The position numbers were made by a program, and so were the translations under genes. The notes beneath the pieces were generated by a model. It was not told the DNA's origin. It saw nothing but the letters and a program-made list of their open reading frames with translations, and made no database searches. Shown here piece by piece: positions 26,473 through 33,188 of a stretch of DNA of 47,187 nt (positions are counted from its first letter, which is position 1; each line of letters starts with the position of its first letter). The stretch comes from CAYXGZ01 sp964464755 (GTDB taxonomy: Bacteria; Planctomycetota; MHYJ01; JACPRB01), in assembly GCA_964464755.1 (NCBI GenBank), contig CAYXGZ010000027.1:1-47187 (forward strand). Reading direction: 5' to 3'.

Positions 26473-27828
26473 CTACTTCCCCAGCACCGCCCCGATCGAC
26501 TCGCGAACGATCGAGACCAGGTCGCGCAGCTCCCGCGCCGACGTCGTCAGCGGAGGCATCACCACCACCACGTCCGCCAGCGGGCGCAGGATCGCCCCCC
26601 GACGCCGCGCCTCCCGGATGATCCGGTGCCCCGTCCGCGCCTCGTACGCGAAACTCTCCCGCGTCCGCCGGTCCTTCACGATCTCGATCCCCGCCAGCAG
26701 CCCCGCCAGCCGGATCTCCCCCACGTTCGCATGCCCCAGGAGCGGCTCCAGCCCCCGCCGCAGCAGCTCCACCTTCGCCGGCAGCCCCTCCAGCACCCGC
26801 CCCCGCTCCAGCGCGTCCAGCACCCCCAGCGCCGCCGCGCAGCCCAGCGGGTTCCCCGTGTACGTGTGCCCGTGGTACAGCACCTTCCGCTCCTCGAGCC
26901 GCCCCAGGAACGCCCGGAAGATCCGCTCCGTCGCCAGCGTCGCCGCGAACGGCAGGTAGCCCCCCGCCATCCCCTTCGACACCGCCACGAGATCCGGCCG
27001 CGCCCCGTCCCGCTCCGACGCGAACATCGGCCCCGTCCGCCCGAAGCCCGTCATCACCTCGTCCAGGATCAGCAGCGTCCCGTGCTTCCGGCACAGCCGC
27101 TCCACGCCCTTCACGAACCCGGGAGGCTGCACGATCATCCCCCCCGCGCCCTGCACCACCGGCTCCATCACCACGCCCGCCGTCGTCCGCCCGACCTTCG
27201 TCAGCAGCCGGTCCAGCCTCGCCAGCGCCAGCTCCCCGCACTCCTCCAGCGTCGGCCCGCCCGGCCAGCGGTACGAGTACGTCGTCGGCGACAGCCGCGT
27301 CGGGAACAGCATCGAGCGGTACCGGTCCAGGAACACCGGCACCCCGCCCACGCTCATCGCCCCGACCGTGTCCCCGTGGTACGCCTCCGCCAGCGCCACG
27401 AAACTCCGCCGCTCCGGCCGCCCCGACTGCTGCCAGTACTGCACCGCCATCTTCAGCGCGACCTCGACCGCCGTCGACCCGTTGTCCGAGTAGAACACCC
27501 GCGACAGCCCCCGCGGCGCCAGCGCCACGAGCCGCTCCGCGTACTCGATCGCCGGCACGTTCGACAGCCCCAGGAACGTCGCGTGCTCCAGCTTCCGCAG
27601 CTGCCGCGCGATCGACCCCGTCACGTGCGGGTTCCCGTGACCCACCGACGCGCACCACATCGACGACACGCCGTCCAGGTAGCGCCGCCCGTCGACGTCC
27701 ACGAGCCACGACCCCTTCGCCCGCTCGATCACCGGGAAGTCGTCGTCCTCCCAGGTCGAGTGCTGCGTGAACGGATGCCACAGGACCTTGCGATCCCGCC
27801 GCCGCCACGACTCCGAGCGCGCGCTCAC
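26473..27828 (-). CDS. bioA: Adenosylmethionine-8-amino-7-oxononanoate aminotransferase
   Basis: This 451-aa class III PLP aminotransferase converts KAPA to DAPA in biotin synthesis, with S-adenosylmethionine as amino donor. Specific features are the opening VLWHPFTQHSTW (substrate-pocket Trp/His region), SSMWCASVGHGNPHV near residue 55, YSDNGSTAVEVALKMA near 113, LILDEVMTGFGRTG near 243 and the Schiff-base lysine in AVSKGMAGGYLPF near 280. It starts at a GTG overlapping the bioF stop (GTGA), so it is coupled to bioF. Last gene of the long flagellar-to-biotin run. bioB and bioD are not present here. Confidence 0.95.
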   Translation of the reverse strand: MSARSESWRRRDRKVLWHPFTQHSTWEDDDFPVIERAKGSWLVDVDGRRYLDGVSSMWCASVGHGNPHVTGSIARQLRKLEHATFLGLSNVPAIEYAERLVALAPRGLSRVFYSDNGSTAVEVALKMAVQYWQQSGRPERRSFVALAEAYHGDTVGAMSVGGVPVFLDRYRSMLFPTRLSPTTYSYRWPGGPTLEECGELALARLDRLLTKVGRTTAGVVMEPVVQGAGGMIVQPPGFVKGVERLCRKHGTLLILDEVMTGFGRTGPMFASERDGARPDLVAVSKGMAGGYLPFAATLATERIFRAFLGRLEERKVLYHGHTYTGNPLGCAAALGVLDALERGRVLEGLPAKVELLRRGLEPLLGHANVGEIRLAGLLAGIEIVKDRRTRESFAYEARTGHRIIREARRRGAILRPLADVVVVMPPLTTSARELRDLVSIVRESIGAVLGK

Positions 27829-28970
27829 AGTCCCCCCAGCTCGGCGAGCAGCCGGTCCACGTGCTCCTCCTCGTGCAGCGCCGTCACCGTGATCCGCAGC
27901 CGCGACTGCCCCTCGGGAACGGTCGGAGGCCGCACCGCGGGGACGAAGAGCCCCCGGTCCCAGAGCCGGCTCGCCGCCGCCAGCGCCTTCGCGGGCGTCC
28001 CGAGCACGACCGGCACGATCGGCGTCTCCGAGCCCCTCGCGTCGAGCCCCAGCTTCGCCATCCCCGCCCGCAGCCGCGCCGCCAGCGCCAGGACCTTCGC
28101 CCGCGCCGCGTCCGCCCCCGCGAGCGCCTCGACCGCCGCCGCCCCGGCCGCCGCGACCGCCGCCGGATGCGCCGTCGTGAAGAGCAGCGCCCGCGACGTC
28201 GAGACCAGCAGCTTCGCCAGCGCCGGCGTGCCCGCCACGAAGCCCCCGACGCTCCCCGCCGCCTTCGCGAGGTTCGCCGTCGTGACCGTGGCCTCCACGT
28301 CCAGCATCGCGCAGGTCCCCTTCCCCCCGGGCCCCAGCAGCCCGTACCCGTGCGCGTCGTCCACCAGCAGGTCCGCCCCGTGCCGCTCCGCCACGCCCTT
28401 CAGCTCCCGCAGCGGCGCGATATCCCCGTCCATGCTGAACACCGCGTCCGTCAGGATGAACCTCCGCTCCTCCCTCGAGCGCGCCAGGATCTCCTCCGCG
28501 GCCGCGTGGTCCCGGTGGGGGTACACGGCCACGCGCGCCCTCGAGAGCCGCGCCGCGTCGATGAGGCTCGCGTGGTTGAGCGCGTCGCAGGCCAGCACCG
28601 AGCCCCGGTCCGCCACCGCGGCGACCAGCCCCGCGTTCGCGGCGGAACCCGACGCGTACGTCACGACCGCGCGCCCCGTGTGCTTCGCGAGGGCCTCCTC
28701 CAGCCGCCGATGCCGGTCCGTCGTGCCCGTCAGGAGCCGCGACGCGCCCGCGCCCCAGCCGAAATCGCGGACCGCCTCCACGGCGGCGGCGGCGAGCCGG
28801 GGATCCTGCGAGAGGCCGAGGTAGTCGTTCGAGGCGAAGGCGAGGACCTCGCGGCCCCCGATCGTGACGAACGGCCCGCGGACGCGCTCGACGACCTTCA
28901 GCGAGCGCAGGAGGTCCCGCTCGGCGAGGTCGGCGAGGACGCGGTCGATCCAGTCGGCGAGCCCGTTCAC
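27825..28970 (-). CDS. bioF: 8-amino-7-oxononanoate synthase
   Basis: This 381-aa alpha-oxoamine synthase condenses pimeloyl-ACP or -CoA with alanine (first ring-forming step of biotin synthesis). Visible motifs are FASNDYLGLSQDPR near residue 45, GAGASRLLTGTTDRHRRLE near 75, the PLP aspartate in LLVDDAHGYGLLGPGG near 200 and the lysine of NLAKAAGSVGGFVAG near 235. Other enzymes of the class (Kbl, HemA) share these motifs, but the coupling to bioA fixes the assignment. The start is the GTG at 28970, which overlaps the surE stop by 4 nt; longer in-frame starts inside surE are discounted. Confidence 0.93.
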   Translation of the reverse strand: MNGLADWIDRVLADLAERDLLRSLKVVERVRGPFVTIGGREVLAFASNDYLGLSQDPRLAAAAVEAVRDFGWGAGASRLLTGTTDRHRRLEEALAKHTGRAVVTYASGSAANAGLVAAVADRGSVLACDALNHASLIDAARLSRARVAVYPHRDHAAAEEILARSREERRFILTDAVFSMDGDIAPLRELKGVAERHGADLLVDDAHGYGLLGPGGKGTCAMLDVEATVTTANLAKAAGSVGGFVAGTPALAKLLVSTSRALLFTTAHPAAVAAAGAAAVEALAGADAARAKVLALAARLRAGMAKLGLDARGSETPIVPVVLGTPAKALAAASRLWDRGLFVPAVRPPTVPEGQSRLRITVTALHEEEHVDRLLAELGGL

Positions 28971-29740
28971 GGCGGCGGCGGGAACTTCTTCAGGAGGTCC
29001 GGGAGCTCGCGCCCGTCCGTCATGTCGCGCTGCAGCGGCGTGACGGAGACCCAGCCCTGGCGCACCGCGTGGTCGTCGCTCCAGATCCCCCCGTGCACGC
29101 CGGCCTGGACGCGGTACTTCTGGGGCGGCGAGCCCTTGAGCCAGTAGTACGTCCGGCCGCGCGGGTCGCGGCGCCGGTCGAAGGCGTCCTTCCACGGGGC
29201 GCTGGCCTGGCGGGTGACGCGGACGCCGCGCAGCTTCGGCTTCGCGGGGATGTTGACGTTGAAGACGGCGGAGCGGCCCCGCCGGTCCGGGTAGACGGCC
29301 TCGACGACCTCCCGGGCCACGCGCGCCGCGCGCTCCCAGTCGGGCTTCTTGCTCACCTCGAGCGACACCGCGAACGCCGGGTACCCGTACATCGCGGCCT
29401 CGAGCGCCCCGGCCAGCGTGCCGGAGTAGAGCACGTTGTTGCCCGTGTTCAGGCCGTTGTTGATGCCGCTGACCACGAGGTCGGGCGGCAGCTTGAGCAG
29501 CTCCTTCAGCGCGATCTTCACGCAGTCGGCCGGCGTGCCGTCGACGGCGTACGCCGTGGCGCCGGGGAAGCGCGCCTCGCGGACGAGCAGCGGCTTGTAG
29601 AGCGTGAGCGAGTGGCTGACGCCGCTTTGCTGGTGCTCGGGGGCGACGACCGCGATCTCGCCGAGCTTCGAGAGCTCCGCGGCCAGGGCGAGCAGCCCGT
29701 CGGCGTGGACGCCGTCGTCGTTGGTGAGGAGGATGCGCAT
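28967..29740 (-). CDS. surE: 5'/3'-nucleotidase SurE
   Basis: This 257-aa SurE-family metal-dependent phosphatase acts on nucleoside monophosphates, often as a stationary-phase survival factor. The N-terminus MRILLTNDDGVHADG contains the metal-binding NDD pair, followed by VVAPEHQQSGVSHSLTL near residue 33, DGTPADCVKIAL near 73 and VVSGINNGLNTGNNVLYSGT near 92. Length is normal. Its ATG overlaps the stop of the upstream 104-aa gene (TGATG) and its stop overlaps bioF, so it sits inside a tightly coupled cluster behind fliA. A functional link to motility or biotin is not known to me. Confidence 0.94.
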   Translation of the reverse strand: MRILLTNDDGVHADGLLALAAELSKLGEIAVVAPEHQQSGVSHSLTLYKPLLVREARFPGATAYAVDGTPADCVKIALKELLKLPPDLVVSGINNGLNTGNNVLYSGTLAGALEAAMYGYPAFAVSLEVSKKPDWERAARVAREVVEAVYPDRRGRSAVFNVNIPAKPKLRGVRVTRQASAPWKDAFDRRRDPRGRTYYWLKGSPPQKYRVQAGVHGGIWSDDHAVRQGWVSVTPLQRDMTDGRELPDLLKKFPPPP

Positions 29741-30054
29741 CAGGCGGTGACGTCGAGGCACTCGCCCCGGCCGTAGGGGTCGCGCGTCCGGCGCGACGGG
29801 GCCGGGGGGACGGGGCGGAAGGGGACGGGCGACGGCACCCGCGGGCCGGGGGCCGACTCCCCCCCGACCCGGACCAGGTCCGCCCGGGCGGACCGGCGGA
29901 CGTGATCGCGGACTCCGAGCCCGGCGACCTCGCGGTCGCGGTAGGCCGCGGCGACGGCCGCCTGGAGCAGGGCCAGCCACAGCGCGGGTTGCGCGTGGCC
30001 GGCGTCGTGCACCGGCTGGACCCTCACCGCGAGATCAGGACCCGGGATGGGCAT
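29740..30054 (-). CDS. Unknown 104-aa protein between fliA and surE
   Basis: No family is recognised. The N-terminal half is helical and alanine-rich (PALWLALLQAAVAAAYRDRE near residue 24). The C-terminal half is Pro/Arg-rich and probably disordered. There is no signal peptide. Reality is supported by an AGGGAG Shine-Dalgarno 5-6 nt before the ATG at 30054 and by TGATG coupling to surE. In this GC-rich setting a chance open frame of this length is still possible. The Shine-Dalgarno lies within a perfect hairpin touching the start codon, suggesting regulated translation. Confidence 0.5.
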   Translation of the reverse strand: MPIPGPDLAVRVQPVHDAGHAQPALWLALLQAAVAAAYRDREVAGLGVRDHVRRSARADLVRVGGESAPGPRVPSPVPFRPVPPAPSRRTRDPYGRGECLDVTA

Positions 30055-30072
30055 GCGGCTCCCTGGAGCCGC
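30055..30072 (-). promoter_or_regulatory. Hairpin sequestering the ribosome binding site of the 104-aa gene
   Basis: An 8-bp perfect inverted repeat (GCGGCTCC / GGAGCCGC, 2-nt centre) ends directly before the ATG at 30054 and contains the AGGGAG Shine-Dalgarno. In RNA it would occlude the site. Alternatively it is a weak terminator after fliA (no T-run follows). Confidence 0.45.
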
Positions 30073-30096
30073 GCGCCTCCCGGCGGCGGGGACGCG

Positions 30097-30873
30097 CTAC
30101 GCCGCGTCGTCCCGCATCCGCGTCATGTAGGCCCTCAGGCGCGCGACGAGTTTCGCGTGCAGCTGGCAGACGCGCGACTCCGAAAGGCCGAGGATACGGC
30201 CGATCTCCTTGAGAGTCAATTCGTCGTAGTAGTACAGCATCAGGATGTAGCGCTCCTTGGTCGAGAGCTTCGTCTTGCAGAAGCTCACGAAGTCGCGCTT
30301 CTCGCTCTCCGAGAGCGGGCCCTCCTGCCGGGAGTCCTCCATCGCGTCGACGGTGACCAGGTCCTGCTCCTTCTCGAGGGCGCGGTGCTGGATCGGCGCC
30401 ATCGTCGCGCCGCTCACCTCGCGGTGCAGGCGGTCGAGCTCGTCGATCGAGATGTTCATCTCGCGGGCGACCTCGACGTCCGTCGGGGCGCGGCCGAGCT
30501 CGCGCTCCAGCTTCACGTACGTCGCCTCGAGCTTGTTGCTGCGGGCGCGCGTCAGGCGCGGCACCCAGTCCATCGCGCGCAGCTCGTCGAGGATCGAGCC
30601 CCGGATCCGGCCGACGCAGTACGTCTCGAACTTCACGCCCCGGCCCGAGTCGAACTTCTCGATCGCGTCGAGCAGGCCGAAGACGCCGGCGCCGCAGAGG
30701 TCCTCGACCTGGACGTTGTGCGGCAGCCGCTCGATCATCCGGTCCGACACGTACTTCACGATCGGCAGGTACTCCTCCGCCAGGATGTTCTTCACCGCCC
30801 GGTCGCGGGTCCGGTGAAACTCCTCCCAGAGCTTCGAGAGCTCCTCCTTCGACCGCTTCGTCACGAGAGCCAT
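30097..30873 (-). CDS. fliA: RNA polymerase sigma factor FliA/WhiG (sigma28)
   Basis: This 258-aa sigma28-family factor normally transcribes late flagellar genes. Region 2 runs from about residue 20 (LAEEYLPIVKYVSDRM, then VEDLCGAGVFGLLDAIEKFD and GVKFETYCVGRIRGSILDELR). Region 3 is near 100-150 (LERELGRAPTDVEVAREM). Region 4 is near 205-250 with a helix-turn-helix LTLKEIGRILGLSESRVCQL. The start ATG at 30873 has a purine-rich Shine-Dalgarno (AAGGAC). It is preceded by a hairpin that may separate it partly from flhG. FlgM, its usual anti-sigma factor, is not in the window. Confidence 0.95.
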   Translation of the reverse strand: MALVTKRSKEELSKLWEEFHRTRDRAVKNILAEEYLPIVKYVSDRMIERLPHNVQVEDLCGAGVFGLLDAIEKFDSGRGVKFETYCVGRIRGSILDELRAMDWVPRLTRARSNKLEATYVKLERELGRAPTDVEVAREMNISIDELDRLHREVSGATMAPIQHRALEKEQDLVTVDAMEDSRQEGPLSESEKRDFVSFCKTKLSTKERYILMLYYYDELTLKEIGRILGLSESRVCQLHAKLVARLRAYMTRMRDDAA

Positions 30874-30900
30874 GGTCCTTCCCCCTTCTCCTTCTCTCCC

Positions 30901-30931
30901 AAAACCCTCCGCCGGGGCCCCGCCCCGGCGG
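30901..30931 (-). terminator. GC-rich hairpin with short T-run between the 71-aa gene and fliA
   Basis: A perfect 10-bp stem (CCGCCGGGGC / GCCCCGGCGG, 3-nt loop at 30919-30921) is followed on the minus strand by AGGG and four T. It fits an intrinsic terminator or attenuator that would lower fliA expression from the flagellar operon. Confidence 0.5.
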
Positions 30932-30949
30932 CTTGCACACGTTCCCGCG

Positions 30950-31165
30950 CTACGCGCGGTCCTTCTCGGCGTCCCGGCCCGCGGCCTCCTTCATCACCGC
31001 CGCGCCCAGGCGCCCGAACAGCAGCCAGCCGACGAGGCCGCCCGCGGCGAACGCGATCGCCGCCCGCAGCAGCGACTCCCCCGCGGGGAGCCCCTTCATC
31101 CAGCCGGCGACGGCCACCGCGCCCGCGGCGACCGCCCCGAACACCAGCCCGAGTTTCCGGTCCAT
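30950..31165 (-). CDS. Small two-helix membrane protein between flhG and fliA
   Basis: This 71-aa protein has two hydrophobic segments (about residues 6-22 and 31-52) joined by a short turn containing KGLP, then a charged C-terminal tail (KEAAGRDAEKDRA). The start ATG at 31165 has GGAAGG upstream and lies 2 nt after the flhG stop, so it is co-translated with flhG. I recognise no family. Position suggests a role with FlhF/FlhG at the pole or membrane; this is inference. Confidence 0.65.
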   Translation of the reverse strand: MDRKLGLVFGAVAAGAVAVAGWMKGLPAGESLLRAAIAFAAGGLVGWLLFGRLGAAVMKEAAGRDAEKDRA

Positions 31166-31167
31166 CG

Positions 31168-32067
31168 TTACCTTCCGTGGATCCCGCGGATCCGGTCGAG
31201 GAAGCCCCCGCCGCGCGGCCCCTCGGGCCCCGCGAGCGACTCCGCCAGCGCCCGGAGCGCCCGGCCCGACGCCGAGCCCGGGTTGTCCAGCAGCACCGGC
31301 GTCCGGCGCCGCACCGACTCGGCCAGCGCCGGGTCCGAGGGCACCCAGCCCCGCCGCGCCACGTGCAGGTCCAGCAGGCGGGCCGCCGTCGACGCGATCC
31401 CGTGCGACGTCCGCTCCGCCTCCGCCGCCGTCAGCGCCTGGTTCACCAGCAGCCCGACGCCGCCCCGCCGCGCCTCGCGCGAGAGCAGCTTGAGCACCGC
31501 GAAGGCGTCCACGATCGCGGTCGGGTCGGGCGTCGTCACCACGAGCGCCTCGTCGGCCGCGGCCAGGAACGCCGTCGTCGCGCGCGAGATCCCCGCGCCC
31601 GTGTCGAGCACGAGGAAGTCGGACTCCCGCGCCAGGGACTCCAGCGAGAGCGCGATCCCGCGGAGCTCCTCCTCGCCGAGGTTCGCCAGCGAGGCGACCC
31701 CCGAGGCCCCCGGGACGATCCGCAGGTAGCGGCCCGCGGACACGGCCGCCTCCGCCGCCGAGCGCCGCCCCGCCGCGACATCCGCGATGGTGTGGCGGGG
31801 GTTCATGTCGAGCAGCACGTCCGCGTTCGCGAGCCCGAGGTCCAGGTCGACCAGCACGGTGCGCTTCCCGGAGGCCGCGAGCGCGATCGCGACGTTGACC
31901 GCGACGTTCGTCTTGCCGACGCCGCCCTTCCCGCTCGTCACCGCGACGACGCGGGCGGCCGGGACCAGGCGACGCAGGCCCTCGGCCTGGTCGCGCGCCG
32001 ACATCGGCCCCGGGGCCTCGTCGACGATCTTCCCGAAGTTCCGGCGCTCCCCGGCGAGGGACGTCAC
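31168..32067 (-). CDS. flhG: MinD-like ATPase FlhG (FleN/YlxH)
   Basis: This 299-aa ParA/MinD-family ATPase limits flagellar number and partners FlhF. The deviant Walker A TSGKGGVGKTNVAVN is near residue 43, followed by LVDLDLGLANADVLLD near 70 and VLDTGAGIS near 150. An N-terminal segment (DQAEGLRRLV) resembles the FlhF-activating helix of FlhG. The start is the GTG at 32067, overlapping the flhF stop by 4 nt; a much longer frame upstream is a shadow of flhF. The usual C-terminal membrane-targeting helix is not obvious; the tail ends FLDRIRGIHGR, which could be amphipathic. Confidence 0.9.
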   Translation of the reverse strand: MTSLAGERRNFGKIVDEAPGPMSARDQAEGLRRLVPAARVVAVTSGKGGVGKTNVAVNVAIALAASGKRTVLVDLDLGLANADVLLDMNPRHTIADVAAGRRSAAEAAVSAGRYLRIVPGASGVASLANLGEEELRGIALSLESLARESDFLVLDTGAGISRATTAFLAAADEALVVTTPDPTAIVDAFAVLKLLSREARRGGVGLLVNQALTAAEAERTSHGIASTAARLLDLHVARRGWVPSDPALAESVRRRTPVLLDNPGSASGRALRALAESLAGPEGPRGGGFLDRIRGIHGR

Positions 32068-33185
32068 GGCGCCTCCTCCCCGAGGATCAGCGACGTCATG
32101 CGGCCGCTGTCCGCGATCTCGATGTCCCGGGGGATCTCCTGGCCGGTCGTGATGAACGAGAGCTTCGCGTCGACGCGCGAGAGCACGTCGAGCACGAGCC
32201 CGGCCTTCACGGCCTCGTCGAGCTTCGTGAAGACGACCTGCGTGAAGCCGCAGGGCAGGAAGCGCGTCACGATGTCCACCAGCCCCTCGGCGCCCGTCGT
32301 CGAGGAGAGCACGAGGTGGATCTCGTCGGGCTTCACGGCGCGCAGGACCTCGAGCAGGTCGGCGATCTTCTCCGCGTCCCGGGGGCTGCGGCCCGCCGTG
32401 TCGAAGAGCACGAGGTCCTTCGACGCGAACTCCTCGGCCGCGGCGGCCGCGTCGGCGGGCGTGCGGGCCACCCGCACGGGGACGCCGACGAGCTGGGCCA
32501 CGCGGCGGATCTGCTCGGTGGCCGCGATGCGGTACGTGTCGTTGGTGACCACGCCGACCTGGCGGCCGCGGTAGGCGTAGATCGAGATCAACTTGGCGAT
32601 CGTCGTGGTCTTTCCCACGCCGGTGGGCCCGACGAACGCGACCTTGACGCAGCGGCCGGGGACCAGCGCGATCCCGTCGGCGCACTTCACGGTCTGCTTC
32701 ACGGCCTCGCGCATCGCCTCGCGCACGGCGCCGCGGTCCTTGAGGCGGGCCGCGGGGAGCTGCTCGGTGATGCGGCCGACGAGGCGGCGCGCGAGCTCGT
32801 CGCCGACCTGGGCCGACGTGAGCGCGGTGAACTCGTCGTGGAGCTCGGGCGTGGCGCCGGCCAGCCCGGCGACGCGGCTCTTCCGGGCGACGAGGTCCTT
32901 GATCTCGGCGATCTCGCGGCGGAGCTGCTCGGGGGCGACGGCGGGCTCGGCGGGCCGGCGGACGATCGTCGGCGGCGAGACCGGGGGCGAGCCGTTCGCG
33001 TAGTCGCGGACGAGGCGGAAGCCGCCGCCCGCGACGACCTCGACGCGCGCCGAGCGGAAGAGCCGGGCCAGGCCCTGCGGGCGGTGCACCGCCGTGTGGA
33101 GGATCACCGCGTCCGGCCCGAGCTCGGCCCGGATCCGGGCCAGCACGGACTTCTCGTCGGGACCGGTGTATTTACGGATCAGCAT
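32064..33185 (-). CDS. flhF: SRP-like GTPase FlhF
   Basis: This 373-aa flagellar placement GTPase has an N-terminal B-like segment (MLIRKYTGPDEKSVLARIRA and ILHTAVHRPQGLARLF), an N domain at about 105-175 and a G domain from about 178. Motifs are P-loop GPTGVGKTTTIAKL, VVTNDTYRIAATEQIR, FDTAGRSPRDAEK and FTKLDEAVKAG. FlhF recruits early basal-body components and with FlhG sets number and position. It lies 3 nt after flhA and overlaps flhG (GTGA). Confidence 0.95.
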   Translation of the reverse strand: MLIRKYTGPDEKSVLARIRAELGPDAVILHTAVHRPQGLARLFRSARVEVVAGGGFRLVRDYANGSPPVSPPTIVRRPAEPAVAPEQLRREIAEIKDLVARKSRVAGLAGATPELHDEFTALTSAQVGDELARRLVGRITEQLPAARLKDRGAVREAMREAVKQTVKCADGIALVPGRCVKVAFVGPTGVGKTTTIAKLISIYAYRGRQVGVVTNDTYRIAATEQIRRVAQLVGVPVRVARTPADAAAAAEEFASKDLVLFDTAGRSPRDAEKIADLLEVLRAVKPDEIHLVLSSTTGAEGLVDIVTRFLPCGFTQVVFTKLDEAVKAGLVLDVLSRVDAKLSFITTGQEIPRDIEIADSGRMTSLILGEEAP

Positions 33186-33188
33186 CGC

